This document shows positions 16,440 through 24,459 of a stretch of 64,000 nucleotides of DNA, piece after piece. How positions within the stretch are numbered: position 1 is the first letter of the stretch; each line of letters begins with the position of its first letter. Source of the DNA: Puniceibacterium sp. IMCC21224 (GTDB taxonomy: Bacteria; Pseudomonadota; Alphaproteobacteria; Rhodobacterales; Rhodobacteraceae); contig NZ_LDPY01000004.1 of assembly GCF_001038505.1 (NCBI RefSeq), forward strand, positions 1 to 64,000, written 5' to 3'. The notes below the pieces were generated by a model, which was not told the DNA's origin, ran no database searches, and saw only the letters and a list, made by a program, of their open reading frames with translations. Made by a program: the position numbers and the translations under genes.

Positions 16440-16529
16440 AACCGCAATATGTAATATCGTGCTTTAGCTGTAGTTTGGTTACGCAAACACTAGTCACGGC
16501 CAGTGTCCGCGATCAAGGAGATAACAGGT

Positions 16530-16823
16530 TTGAGAAACCTCAGGTTGAGAGGCCTACACCTATTGCGGGCTGTACCGATACTCCTGGTTGTCCCTGGCGC
16601 GGGTTTCGCAGAATCCTGCTTCGCCCCGGCCCGTCCATTCCTGCCAAGCGATTCGCAGGCGGCGCGGGACTATGCGGACATCATCCGTGGCGACTTCGAA
16701 GATTACATCCAGGATATCCAAAACTACTTCCGTTGCCTCGACGGTGAACGGGCCCGTGCCTTCGAAGAAGCGCGGGAAGTCAGCGAGGACTATGGTCGGT
16801 TTCTGCAATTGGTAGGGGATTGA
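16530..16823 (+). CDS. small secreted protein, unknown function
   Basis: 97 residues from a TTG at 16530, chosen because AAGGAG lies nine bases upstream; a GTG at 16503 is in frame but has no such site. A signal peptide (LLRAVPILLVVPGAGFAES) is followed by an acidic, helical mature region with two Cys (SCFAPARP, YFRCLDGE) and DYADIIRGDFEDYIQDIQNY. It is divergent from the virB operon. No family recognised. Confidence 0.6.
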   Translation: MRNLRLRGLHLLRAVPILLVVPGAGFAESCFAPARPFLPSDSQAARDYADIIRGDFEDYIQDIQNYFRCLDGERARAFEEAREVSEDYGRFLQLVGD

Positions 16824-16925
16824 TGGGCAACCTCGGGAGCATCAGACTTGCAGCCCATGGAAACCAGACGCCGATAACACCCTCAAATATCTACTTGTTA
16901 GATAACAGATTTCATCCGCTAGCGA

Positions 16926-16946
16926 CGTCACAAAAGGTATGTGACG
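16926..16946. promoter_or_regulatory. inverted repeat overlapping the HTH gene ribosome site
   Basis: CGTCAC (16926-16931) and GTGACG (16941-16946) flank AAAAGGTAT, which holds the likely ribosome site for the regulator starting at 16948. Binding here would block its own expression, so it is a candidate autoregulatory operator. Confidence 0.4.
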
Positions 16947-16947
16947 C

Positions 16948-17205
16948 GTGGCAAAGACAATCAGAAGCACGGGACAGGTGGCACTCTGCCAAGCATTGGT
17001 CGACGCCCGTGTCAAAGCGGGCCTTGGTCAGAAAGACTTGGCGGACAGGCTCAGATGCCACCAATCCCTTATTGCCCGTCTTGAAAGCGGCCAGCGCCGG
17101 GTCGACGTCGTCGAACTGGTCGTTTTGGCCCGCGCCATCGGCTTTGACCCGTTCGAAGTTCTGGCGATCGTTGAAGCCGCCACGGAGCCCGACCACAGGA
17201 TTTGA
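16948..17205 (+). CDS. XRE-family HTH transcriptional regulator
   Basis: 85 residues from GTG 16948, almost wholly one Cro/C1 helix-turn-helix: VDARVKAGLGQKDLADRLRC, then HQSLIARLESGQRRVDVVEL, then LARAIGFDPFEVL. No extra effector domain. Such small solo regulators commonly sit beside plasmid transfer genes. The palindromes at 16426 and 18515, either side of it, are possible targets. It may repress the virB operon; that is inferred from position. Confidence 0.85.
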   Translation: MAKTIRSTGQVALCQALVDARVKAGLGQKDLADRLRCHQSLIARLESGQRRVDVVELVVLARAIGFDPFEVLAIVEAATEPDHRI

Positions 17206-17374
17206 AGCCAATGAATTGTTGAGAACACGGAAACCCATTTTCCCGGTCTGATGAGCACTCCCTCATCTAGAACCAGTTAGCCAAAATCAACGAAGTCCGG
17301 CGCGCGGTCGTAGTGAACGCTCTGCAACCCCACGCCGCAATTCGCAGCGCCACAGTGCAGGAAGTCAGTAAACA

Positions 17375-17602
17375 GTGAACGATGATAAGGGTGAGGGCGT
17401 CGCGATCGCCAATCTGATCGGGACCGATGGGTGCAGTGTTGTTGGTTGGGTTTATCGCTGGAGTACAGGCTCACATGCGGTGATGTGGGACGTCCAAGGG
17501 CCCCAGCCAGTATCGGAAACCCGGCCGGATATAAGTGACGAACAGAAGCAAGAAATCGACTTCGATGCACTCACGCGAATGCGAAGTGGCGACGGCGGTT
17601 GA
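17375..17602 (+). CDS. hypothetical protein (75 aa)
   Basis: Frame from GTG 17375. The product begins MNDDKGEGVAIANLIG, has GWVYRWSTGSHAVMWD in the middle and ends DEQKQEIDFDALTRMRSG. Composition is protein-like (no low-complexity, balanced charge) and it is not simply an antisense shadow, since no good gene lies opposite. No ribosome site is obvious. Treat as tentative. Confidence 0.42.
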   Translation: MNDDKGEGVAIANLIGTDGCSVVGWVYRWSTGSHAVMWDVQGPQPVSETRPDISDEQKQEIDFDALTRMRSGDGG

Positions 17603-17722
17603 GGAGTGCGAACCTGCGGTATTTGCCGAAACGCCAAACAGCATGTGGACCGCGACGCGTACGCGGTGCGGCCGTACACGTCAAAGAAGCCGTCTTCCGA
17701 GACCAATCTACGTGGCGGCAGG

Positions 17723-18478
17723 TCAGTAGTTCACCTGCTCGAACCCGTAGTTATCCTCATAGTCACGCCAATCGACGAAGACGGATCGGTGATAAATGCC
17801 AGGGCAATGCTCGCCCCAGCGCTCAAGGCCTACGTGAGCCGAAGGAAGGGCAGTGACGGAAGACCTCTGCCAAGTGAAATCGCCTTGGGTCCCGTAAGTG
17901 CCGAGGACCACGGTCGCGCTTCGGTTACAGTCCCCATCGCGCCCGGACTCGTGCTGTCGCGCATACCGTACATCAAAGACGCGAATGGATCGGACAAAAT
18001 TGAACTCTGGACCGCTGATATCAATGTCCGCCCGATCCTGGACGAGGCGAAGCACGAAGTCTGCTGGAATGCCGCCCGTTCCGGTTTCTGGAGAGCGCCA
18101 AACGGCATTTGTTGATTTTGTTTGGACGGCAACATCATCGCCTGGAAACGATTGGTGGGGCGAATAGTCCTTGGCGTGAAACAAGGCTTCGAAGATTCGG
18201 TCTACATTGCTCGGATGCCGTTCGGTCTCATAAGATGCGCCCATGGGACAGCGCCAAATCTGCAGTGGTGGTTCCACAGGCCAAGGCGTGATGCGACGGA
18301 TAAACTCGGCACGGGCACGGCTGCAGGGCACGGAAGCGGGCCAACCGCCGGACAGGCAGAGAAGGATTGCGCAGTCGATTGGATAGGTTTGTGCTTTTGT
18401 GGTGCTCGGCAGCACACCGGTTGCCAAAGCGGTTACAGCGGTTAGGCATAGAGACAGTCGTCTAAGTTGAAAGCGCAT
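17723..18478 (-). CDS. conserved secreted hypothetical protein
   Basis: 251 residues from ATG 18478. The N terminus (RFQLRRLSLCLTAVTALATG) is a signal peptide. The mature part starts YPIDCAILLCLSGGWPAS and continues with an EFIRRITPWPVEPPLQIWRC stretch; I have seen this block in proteins encoded near roseobacter plasmid transfer genes. At least four Cys could form disulphides. It is probably periplasmic and linked to conjugation. No enzymatic motif is visible. Its promoter region resembles that of the virB operon. Confidence 0.7.
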   Translation of the reverse strand: MRFQLRRLSLCLTAVTALATGVLPSTTKAQTYPIDCAILLCLSGGWPASVPCSRARAEFIRRITPWPVEPPLQIWRCPMGASYETERHPSNVDRIFEALFHAKDYSPHQSFPGDDVAVQTKSTNAVWRSPETGTGGIPADFVLRLVQDRADIDISGPEFNFVRSIRVFDVRYARQHESGRDGDCNRSATVVLGTYGTQGDFTWQRSSVTALPSAHVGLERWGEHCPGIYHRSVFVDWRDYEDNYGFEQVNY

Positions 18479-18514
18479 GGTAGGGGACCCTTTGTCGGGA
18501 ACCACCTTACCTTT

Positions 18515-18528
18515 AATAATATACTATT
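18515..18528. promoter_or_regulatory. near-palindrome related to the virB operator
   Basis: AATAATATACTATT is a 12/14 palindrome and shares TATACTAT plus the following CGCAA...GTxxTA...CG(C/T)GC flank with the element at 16426. It lies 36 bases upstream of the secreted protein gene at 17723-18478, in the same orientation and spacing class as the virB element. Confidence 0.5.
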
Positions 18529-18758
18529 GCAACGCAAAGTGTATTACGCGCATAATCATGGTTATGTAAAATACGACTGTAAATTTACATTAAGTGTTCG
18601 AATAATCGCCATCGACTACGCGACAAGATGTAGAAGCCGAGCAATCAAACTGTGTCAAAAGAAACTCCTTGAAGCTCTAGTTGGTAGAGGTTCTATCGTA
18701 CATCAACCGCCGTTTCTCGTGTCACGGCATTCGCCAGACAAAGCTGGAAGAGTATAGT

Positions 18759-19424
18759 ATGCTGACTAGACGACATTTCGTGATGACCACCGCCGCCCTC
18801 TTTTCTGCCCCGGTTGCCAGCCCGGTGCTGGCAAATACCTGGCCGACCGAAGCGCAGAAGGTTGCCTGGGACGCACAGGTGACGCCGCCCGGCTTTGACC
18901 CGGCAACCTCGAACCCCTGGGGCTTACATCCGCGGTTTCTCCCGACCCGGGTGGCCGCGAAAGACGGGCTGACACCGGGCGACATTCATGTCGATGCGGT
19001 TGCGCGCTACCTTTATCACATCGAGGAGGGCGGGACTGCCATGCGCTATGGCGTCGCCATTGCTCGTGGTGATCTGTACGAACCAGGTACATACACGATC
19101 AAGCGCAAAGTCAGATGGCCGCATTGGCAGCCGACGCAGAACATGATCGACCGCGACCCAGAACTCTACGCTGATATCGCCGACGGTATGGAGCCCGGAC
19201 CTAAGAATGCGCTTGGGTCGCGAGCTCTCTATCTCTTTCTGGGCGACCGGGATACTTATCTCCGCATTCACGGTACGCCACAGCCGAGAAGCATTGGCGG
19301 TCGTGCGAGTTCCGGCTGCGTCAGAATGGTCATGGCGCACATAAACGAGCTTTATCCCAACGTCGATATTGGTTCGACGGCTTTCCTCTACTCGGCCGAG
19401 GACAGTGTCACTGCGGGAAGCTGA
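18759..19424 (+). CDS. L,D-transpeptidase (YkuD domain), exported
   Basis: 221 residues from ATG 18759. The N terminus MLTRRHFVMTTAALF has a twin-arginine-like pattern and a cleavage region near SPVLANT. The YkuD catalytic signature is present: LRIHGTPQPRSIGGRASSGC, with the His and the catalytic Cys, followed by VRM. These enzymes make 3-3 crosslinks or attach proteins to peptidoglycan in the periplasm. It is one of three such genes in the window (also 19795 and 32122). Confidence 0.9.
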   Translation: MLTRRHFVMTTAALFSAPVASPVLANTWPTEAQKVAWDAQVTPPGFDPATSNPWGLHPRFLPTRVAAKDGLTPGDIHVDAVARYLYHIEEGGTAMRYGVAIARGDLYEPGTYTIKRKVRWPHWQPTQNMIDRDPELYADIADGMEPGPKNALGSRALYLFLGDRDTYLRIHGTPQPRSIGGRASSGCVRMVMAHINELYPNVDIGSTAFLYSAEDSVTAGS

Positions 19425-19507
19425 GGCCGTGTACTAAAGCACCATCGGTCAGGGAAAGTGACGGGAGTTTATCCTAGCCGGGGAGCACTTCGGATTACTG
19501 AACCCCG

Positions 19508-19777
19508 CTAGGCCGCTGGCGCGGTACAAATCGGATTTCCGCGAGGGGTTCGGAGCGGCACCAGGGTCGCTTCCACGGGACCGTTGTGCAGATACCAGTA
19601 GCAGCCGTCTTCCGGCAAAAGGCGCGCGGACTGAAGATCCTGACCCGTTGCGGCCATAGCGACGACTGCCTCCGGCAGTGGTCTGTTTTGTGCAGTGTCG
19701 GGCCCGCCAGGAATAGAAGCGGAACACGCTCCCAACAAAAACGCTGCTGGGAGAAGTAAGCCAAGATGAATTCGCAT
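19508..19777 (-). CDS. small lipoprotein
   Basis: 89 residues with a lipoprotein signal (MRIHLGLLLPAAFLLGAC, lipobox LGA-C at 18). The mature part includes GCYWYLHNGPVEATLVPLRT and ends TPRGNPICTAPAA. It lies 17 bases downstream of the L,D-transpeptidase gene on the same strand and is probably co-transcribed. I recall similar lipoproteins next to YkuD genes in related bacteria. It may help tether or regulate the transpeptidase at the outer membrane. Confidence 0.75.
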   Translation of the reverse strand: MRIHLGLLLPAAFLLGACSASIPGGPDTAQNRPLPEAVVAMAATGQDLQSARLLPEDGCYWYLHNGPVEATLVPLRTPRGNPICTAPAA

Positions 19778-19794
19778 ATTTAAAATTTCCGCCT

Positions 19795-20388
19795 TTAGAA
19801 CAACTTAACCTGAGTACCGACCTCTGCCAAGCCAAACAACTCTTCTATATGTTCATTGTAGAGGCCGATGCAGCCGTTCGACGATTGTCGACCGATCTTG
19901 CGCGTGTCACCTGTGCCGTGAACGCGGTAGTACTGCCATGACAGATAAAGGGCGTGTGTTCCAAGGGGATTGTCGGGGCCAGGGCCAACGAAATCCGGCC
20001 ATTCGGGATTGCGCTCCTTCATCGACGGCGTAGGTCGCCAGCTCGGGCCATCCACCTTGCGAACGATTTCGGTGTAACCGCGCCGCGTCAACTCCTCCGT
20101 AAGAGGGACGCTGGAGGGGTAAAGCTTGTAGACGTTTTCGTCTTCCGACCAGAACTGCACCGCGCGGGAGTCAATGTCGCAGAGAATCGCGCCATTCCGC
20201 AGGTTGTCAAAATGATCTTGCCAGGACGCAACCCTAAACCCGGAAATATTGCTTCGCACCGCCGGTGTCGCCAGACCCTCGTTTGTCTGTGCCACAACCC
20301 TGCCGGTTCCGAGAACCAAGCCGCTTGCGGCGGCCCCCAGGAGCGCAGCCCTGCGCGTGACTGACATGTCGTTCGCTCGTTTCATCAT
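19795..20388 (-). CDS. L,D-transpeptidase (YkuD domain), exported
   Basis: 197 residues from ATG 20388 with GAGG five bases upstream; a second ATG follows at once. VTRRAALLGAAASGLVLG is a Tat-like signal. The YkuD core is YYRVHGTGDTRKIGRQ, then SSNGCIGLYN with catalytic Cys. It differs from the 18759 enzyme outside the active site, so this is not a recent duplication. Operon with the small lipoprotein gene at 19508. Confidence 0.9.
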   Translation of the reverse strand: MMKRANDMSVTRRAALLGAAASGLVLGTGRVVAQTNEGLATPAVRSNISGFRVASWQDHFDNLRNGAILCDIDSRAVQFWSEDENVYKLYPSSVPLTEELTRRGYTEIVRKVDGPSWRPTPSMKERNPEWPDFVGPGPDNPLGTHALYLSWQYYRVHGTGDTRKIGRQSSNGCIGLYNEHIEELFGLAEVGTQVKLF

Positions 20389-20493
20389 GAAAACCTCAAA
20401 TTTTATCTGTTTGCACTATTTTGGGACCTCCACCCACTAGAGCTTCAACAGGCTGCCACTCACAAAGCCGTGAGATCAGCTGTCCTTATGCTG

Positions 20494-21057
20494 TCAGAGA
20501 AACCTGCGGGTTGTGCGGAGGTAGGCTCGGTAAGCGTCCCCGTAGCGATCAATCAACCAGCGCTCTTCAGCGAAGGGCGCGAGTGCCAATGCAGTAACGC
20601 CGGTGATAATCACTGGCCACGCGAGGATCGAGGCGGAGAGCAGTCCGATCCCGATGAGGATCGCCATGTCAGCCACATACTGAGGATTGCGGGAGAACCG
20701 GTAAAGGCCACGGGTCCGCAGAACGCCTTCATCACCACTCGTCGCCGCCATCCCAAGTTGCATCACACCGGACCAGACAACGGCATTGCCCAGAACGATC
20801 AGACAAAGCCCTAGACCCCAACGTATGATCCATGGGAAGTCGAGCTCACCCCATTCTAGCAGAGCCAAAACGATGGCAGATCCGAAGCCGACGCACGTAA
20901 GTCCCCAGACGACAATCTTGTGGGCTCCTGTAGAGTGAATCGGCGGCCAGACACGTCGCTCCGGTTGGAACATGGACCAGAGTATACCCGCGACCAGCAA
21001 CAGATTGGCCGCACAACCCAGCACGAGAACCACGGTTTTGAGGTCACCCATGACCAT
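20494..21057 (-). CDS. isoprenylcysteine carboxyl methyltransferase-family membrane protein
   Basis: About 187 residues from ATG 21057 (or 21051), overlapping the CDF gene. Four to five membrane helices precede the conserved C-terminal SAM-binding-like block: GVLRTRGLYRFSRNPQYVAD, then PFAEERWLIDRYGDAYRAY. This is the ICMT/PEMT (DUF1295/NnrU-like) family. The substrate in bacteria is unknown. It is last in a transglutaminase-CDF-methyltransferase operon driven by the MerR-type promoter at 22742-22772. Confidence 0.8.
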   Translation of the reverse strand: MVMGDLKTVVLVLGCAANLLLVAGILWSMFQPERRVWPPIHSTGAHKIVVWGLTCVGFGSAIVLALLEWGELDFPWIIRWGLGLCLIVLGNAVVWSGVMQLGMAATSGDEGVLRTRGLYRFSRNPQYVADMAILIGIGLLSASILAWPVIITGVTALALAPFAEERWLIDRYGDAYRAYLRTTRRFL

Positions 21058-21967
21058 ACCTGTCGGCGTCCCGATGTTTGGTTGCTGAGCGTTCAAACTC
21101 CAGCGTTGAGTGGTCGATCCCGAATTCCTCGTCGAGGCGGGTCTTGATTGCCGTCTTGATGTTTTCGAGGTCATCCCAGCGGTCCTCGGCGATTACGACG
21201 TGGGTATCGAGCGCCGCACGATGCTCCTGCATCTGCCAGAAATGTGCGTTATGAACTTCCTCGACTCCGTCCACGTCCTCCACGGCCGCGATAACCTTGT
21301 CCGTGTCGATATCGGGCGGGCTTCCCAACATCAGGGTGCGGATCGGGCCACCGATCTCGCTGAAGGCGAGCCAGAGGATATAGGCGGCAATCCCGATGGT
21401 GATCGCCGGATCAACCCAGCGGACATCGTAGAGAAGGATTAGAACGCCACCGACGATCACGGCCACAGACGCCAGCGCATCGCTGAGGTTGTGGAGGAAC
21501 AGCGCCCGGATGTTCACGCTGCCTTTCTGCATCGAATAGGTCAGCCACGCGGTGAGGGTATCGATGAACAGCGCCACACTGCCCAGGATAACCACGGTCC
21601 AACCCGCGACTTCGGGCGGATCAACAAACCGCATCGCGCCCTCATAGACCAGATAAAGGCCGATGATGATCAGCGAGGTATAATTGATAAGCGCGGCGAC
21701 GATCTCGACCCTGCCATATCCGAAGGTCATTTTCGCATCGGCCGGGCGGCGCGCGATCTTGCGCGCGCCGAATGCGATGACGAGCGACGCCATGTCGGAG
21801 AAGTTGTGGATGGCATCCGCGATCAGCGCGAGGCTGCCGGATAGTATCCCGCCGACAATCTGCGCGACCGTCAGGAGGCCGTTTGCCCAGATGGCAATGG
21901 CAACCCGCCGGTCGCCTTCTTTAGGCTCCATATGGGCATGATCATGCGGCACGAGAAGCCTCCTCAT
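21044..21967 (-). CDS. cation diffusion facilitator (Zn/Cd/Co efflux), CzcD-like
   Basis: 307 residues. Six helices with the CDF metal sites SLIADAIHNFSDMASL (helix 2) and LFLHNLSDALASVAV (helix 5), and a complete cytoplasmic C-terminal domain ending IDHSTLEFE. His-rich start (PHDHAHMEPKE). Uses the proton gradient to expel divalent metals into the periplasm. It overlaps the transglutaminase-like gene upstream by 26 bases. Control by the MerR regulator at 23853 is likely. Confidence 0.93.
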   Translation of the reverse strand: MRRLLVPHDHAHMEPKEGDRRVAIAIWANGLLTVAQIVGGILSGSLALIADAIHNFSDMASLVIAFGARKIARRPADAKMTFGYGRVEIVAALINYTSLIIIGLYLVYEGAMRFVDPPEVAGWTVVILGSVALFIDTLTAWLTYSMQKGSVNIRALFLHNLSDALASVAVIVGGVLILLYDVRWVDPAITIGIAAYILWLAFSEIGGPIRTLMLGSPPDIDTDKVIAAVEDVDGVEEVHNAHFWQMQEHRAALDTHVVIAEDRWDDLENIKTAIKTRLDEEFGIDHSTLEFERSATKHRDADRYGHG

Positions 21968-22712
21968 GGCCGTGGTTTGGCCGGCTCAGCCCTAGAACGC
22001 TTGGCAAACGACCAGCGCGGATCGCCCTGACGCGGGCATTCATCCAATGGCGAATGAGGTGCCGATAGATGCAGTCGCGCAGGGGGCCAAACGCCTGACG
22101 ATGGTGCTCATAAAACATGTCAGGATTATCGAATGTTCCAAAATCGCGGGCGATGCCGGTCTTCTGGATATATGTACTCTCCCCCGTCCATCCGACTGGC
22201 GGTGCGCTCAAGCAGTCGGTCCCGGCACCGTAGCCGCATAGGGACCGTGTCTCGGGAAACGACCGCTGCAGGGCCAACAGGAAGGGTGTGTCGAGGATGA
22301 AGCCCTCAAGATCGACCCATCCTGCCTCGGTCTCGACCTCGATCCATGAGTGGAGGATTTCTGCGGGTGCGATCGGATAGATCAGTTCAGGCACGACGCC
22401 CCGTTGCAACGCTTTGTGGATTGTGAAGCCGTGCAAGCGGCATCTTACGCCGACAGCGCGTAGAAGCGCCATCAGCAGCGTTCCCTTCGTGTTGCATTGT
22501 CCATACCTGTCGTCGAGTACTTCAGAGGCAGGAATGTCGTCGGCGCGGTTATAGCCAAAGTCGATCTCGTTTCGCACGAAGTCGTAGATTGCACCAATTC
22601 GATCATGCAACGGCAAGGTTCCCCACCCCCGGTCGGCGATCAGAGCGGCAAGTGAAGGATGCCTGAAATCCAAGAGTGGCGTCGACGAAAGCAGCGGGTC
22701 AACAGGGGTCAT
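21942..22712 (-). CDS. transglutaminase-like cysteine protease-fold protein
   Basis: 256 residues, no signal peptide. The catalytic triad is visible: Cys in RYGQCNTKGTLLMALLRAVG, His in AEILHSWIEVE, Asp in GWVDLEGFI. This is the transglutaminase-core fold used by bacterial peptidases and amidases. It is the first gene of the metal-regulated operon, directly downstream of a 19-bp-spaced MerR promoter. A cytoplasmic transglutaminase-like enzyme in a metal efflux operon is unusual; its substrate is unknown. Confidence 0.82.
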   Translation of the reverse strand: MTPVDPLLSSTPLLDFRHPSLAALIADRGWGTLPLHDRIGAIYDFVRNEIDFGYNRADDIPASEVLDDRYGQCNTKGTLLMALLRAVGVRCRLHGFTIHKALQRGVVPELIYPIAPAEILHSWIEVETEAGWVDLEGFILDTPFLLALQRSFPETRSLCGYGAGTDCLSAPPVGWTGESTYIQKTGIARDFGTFDNPDMFYEHHRQAFGPLRDCIYRHLIRHWMNARVRAIRAGRLPSVLGLSRPNHGHEEASRAA

Positions 22713-22741
22713 GAGCGTTTCCTAGAATCAACTATACAGAG

Positions 22742-22772
22742 ATGATAGTTTCTACAGTCACTGTAGCTTCAA
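22742..22772 (-). promoter_or_regulatory. MerR-type promoter for transglutaminase-CDF operon
   Basis: Read on the minus strand: -35 TTGAAG (22772-22767), a 19-bp spacer holding the palindrome CTACAGTGACTGTAG, then -10 TATCAT (22747-22742). The over-long spacer with a central dyad is the hallmark of MerR-activated promoters. Confidence 0.8.
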
Positions 22773-22798
22773 CCTTTATCTTGTCGCGACGCGAGAGA

Positions 22799-23416
22799 CT
22801 ATTCTGGTTGGTGATTGTGAACTGCCTTGTGATGCTCGTCATGCGCGTCCCGCAGGATGCCTATGCCGCCCCACGCCGCGATGCCAGCCACCGCGACCCC
22901 GACAACGAGGTCGGGCCAGTTGCTGCCCAACCACCAAACGAGACTGCCCGCGATCAGGATGCCGCCGTTCGATGCGAAATCGTTGAGGCTGAAGGTGTTG
23001 GCGGCCCGGATGTTCACGTCCGGTTCCTTCAGTCGCCCGAGCAGCCAGATGCAGGCGAGGTTGACGACCGCAGCTATCAGCGACATTGCGATCATCAGAG
23101 TTCCGAGCGGTTCGGAACCGCCGACATAGCGCCGCCAAGCGTCAATCAGAATGCCAACCGCAAAGATCAGAAGCAATCCGCCGGATACGTTCGCGGCACC
23201 CCGCTTCCACTTCGACGACCGGGACAAGGCCAGAAGGCTGATGCCATAGACGAGGCTGTCGGATGTGTTGTCGAGACCATTGGCGATCAGGGCGCTGGAA
23301 TCGCCGATAGCTCCCGTGGCGAAGAACCCCGCAGCGATTGCGAGATTGAGACCGAGAACAATCCAGAGCGTCTGGCGCTCTTTTTCATTCTTCCCGCTGA
23401 ATTCGCTTTCGACCAT
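22799..23416 (-). CDS. short cation diffusion facilitator-type transporter
   Basis: 205 residues with six predicted helices but no cytoplasmic C-terminal domain. Metal-site-like helices are ALIANGLDNTSDSLVYG (helix 2) and FSLNDFASNGGILIAG (helix 5). The end is His-rich (DAHDEHHKAVHNHQPE). It belongs to the CzcD-like CDF superfamily, in a compact form. It has its own MerR-type promoter at 23489-23519. Probably zinc, cadmium or lead export. Confidence 0.85.
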   Translation of the reverse strand: MVESEFSGKNEKERQTLWIVLGLNLAIAAGFFATGAIGDSSALIANGLDNTSDSLVYGISLLALSRSSKWKRGAANVSGGLLLIFAVGILIDAWRRYVGGSEPLGTLMIAMSLIAAVVNLACIWLLGRLKEPDVNIRAANTFSLNDFASNGGILIAGSLVWWLGSNWPDLVVGVAVAGIAAWGGIGILRDAHDEHHKAVHNHQPE

Positions 23417-23488
23417 CGAACTGGCAAACCTTCCGATTTCTAAGAAAGGGGGCAGAAACGCCCTCTTCGGATGCAGCTGTCAATAAGA

Positions 23489-23519
23489 TATATAGAACCT
23501 CTAGCGACTGTAGATCCAA
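23489..23519 (-). promoter_or_regulatory. MerR-type promoter for short CDF gene
   Basis: On the minus strand: -35 TTGGAT (23519-23514), a 19-bp spacer CTACAGTCGCTAGAGGTTC, then -10 TATATA (23494-23489). The dyad CTACAG/CTAGAG resembles Pb/Cd/Zn MerR-family operators. Confidence 0.8.
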
Positions 23520-23529
23520 AATAGCTTAT

Positions 23530-23856
23530 TTACGTCCCTCTGGGCACCGAAAGAATAATCGCGGCACCGATCAAACAGATGGACGTCCCTATGAAGTCCC
23601 ATCTGTCAGGTCGCTCGCCCTCGGCGAACCACATCCAGAGCATGGAGGCCCCGATGTAGATGCCGCCATAGGCTGCGAAAGCGCGGCCCGCTGCGCTGGT
23701 TTCGACCTGCGCCAGCAACCAGCCGAAAAGCGCGAGCGCGATTATGCCGGGTGCGAGCCAGAGCGGTGATGCCCCAAGACGCCACCACGCCCAGATGGCG
23801 AAACACCCGCTGATCTCCGCGACAGCAGCCAGCGGATAGGCAATTGCGGCGTTCAA
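23530..23856 (-). CDS. YnfA-family (UPF0060) small membrane protein
   Basis: 108 residues from TTG 23856, the typical YnfA length. That TTG overlaps the MerR stop (TTGA), which decides the start over an upstream ATG at 23922. Four helices, with [42 protein letters not shown] and the [18 protein letters not shown] end diagnostic of the family. YnfA proteins are related to small multidrug exporters; function here is probably metal or cation tolerance. Translationally coupled to the MerR regulator. Confidence 0.88.
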   Translation of the reverse strand: MNAAIAYPLAAVAEISGCFAIWAWWRLGASPLWLAPGIIALALFGWLLAQVETSAAGRAFAAYGGIYIGASMLWMWFAEGERPDRWDFIGTSICLIGAAIILSVPRGT

Positions 23857-24281
23857 GCCCCAATCTCGTCGTGCTCGGTGAGACATTCCGCATGGTCTCG
23901 AAGGACCTCCAGAACCTTGCACTCCGCAACGCTGTCACCGTCGCACTCGGCGACCATGCGTTTTAATTCCTTCTTAAGCGCTTGCAGACGCTTGATCCGC
24001 TGTTCGACTTGGTGGAGTTGCCGACGCGCGATCGAATCCGCCTCCGCGCAGGATTGGGACGGGTTGTCCGAGAGGTCCAGCAGCTCCCGGATGGAGTCGA
24101 GCGAAAATCCGAGCTGGCGTGAGTGCCGGATGAAAGCCAGCCGGTCGAGGTCCTTTTCAAAGTACCGGCGCTGGCCGCCTGCGGTCCTTCCGGCCTCGTT
24201 CATCAAACCGATTTCTTCGTAGTAGCGGATCGTCTGAACCTTGGTTCCGGTTCTCCGCGAGAGTGTTCCAATTGCCAGCAT
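23853..24281 (-). CDS. MerR-family metal-responsive regulator (Zn/Cd/Pb type)
   Basis: 142 residues. Winged helix at the N terminus ([20 protein letters not shown], then [18 protein letters not shown]), a long dimerisation helix, and Cys at positions expected for divalent-metal sensors: SQSCAEAD near 79, then [11 protein letters not shown] near 115-124, and AEC near 136. This fits ZntR/CadR better than CueR, and the PbrR Cys near residue 14 is absent. Operators of matching type precede its own gene, two CDF operons, the SCO/Dsb operon and the P1B ATPase gene. Confidence 0.92.
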   Translation of the reverse strand: MLAIGTLSRRTGTKVQTIRYYEEIGLMNEAGRTAGGQRRYFEKDLDRLAFIRHSRQLGFSLDSIRELLDLSDNPSQSCAEADSIARRQLHQVEQRIKRLQALKKELKRMVAECDGDSVAECKVLEVLRDHAECLTEHDEIGA

Positions 24282-24296
24282 GTGCGATCCTTCAAT

Positions 24297-24311
24297 CTAC
24301 AAAGACTGTAG
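24297..24311. promoter_or_regulatory. MerR operator in front of the regulator gene
   Basis: CTACAAAGACTGTAG lies 15 bases upstream of the merR start. The dyad matches the other four sites, but the flanking -35/-10 elements are poor, which suits weak or repressed autoregulation. Confidence 0.6.
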
Positions 24312-24391
24312 CTTACTGAAGAGCCAACTCCATTGAAAAGACAAAGGTTTCACTTTGGTGTGACTTCGGACAACAAAAAGTAACTTTTCGC

Positions 24392-24422
24392 TTGAACCTC
24401 TATCTGCTGTAGCTTGTATCCC
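24392..24422 (+). promoter_or_regulatory. MerR-type promoter for the SCO-Dsb-Lnt operon
   Basis: -35 TTGAAC (24392-24397), a 19-bp spacer CTCTATCTGCTGTAGCTTG with the dyad CTCTA/TGTAG, then -10 TATCCC (24417-24422). It is 38 bases before the first gene of an eleven-gene operon. Confidence 0.75.
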
Positions 24423-24459
24423 GCGCACAGACAAATTGAACAGGTGGGTAGCGCAAGCA

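Noticed and set aside
17606..18115. 169-residue plus-strand frame
   Set aside because: It is antisense to the conserved secreted protein at 17723-18478 and has no motif or ribosome site.
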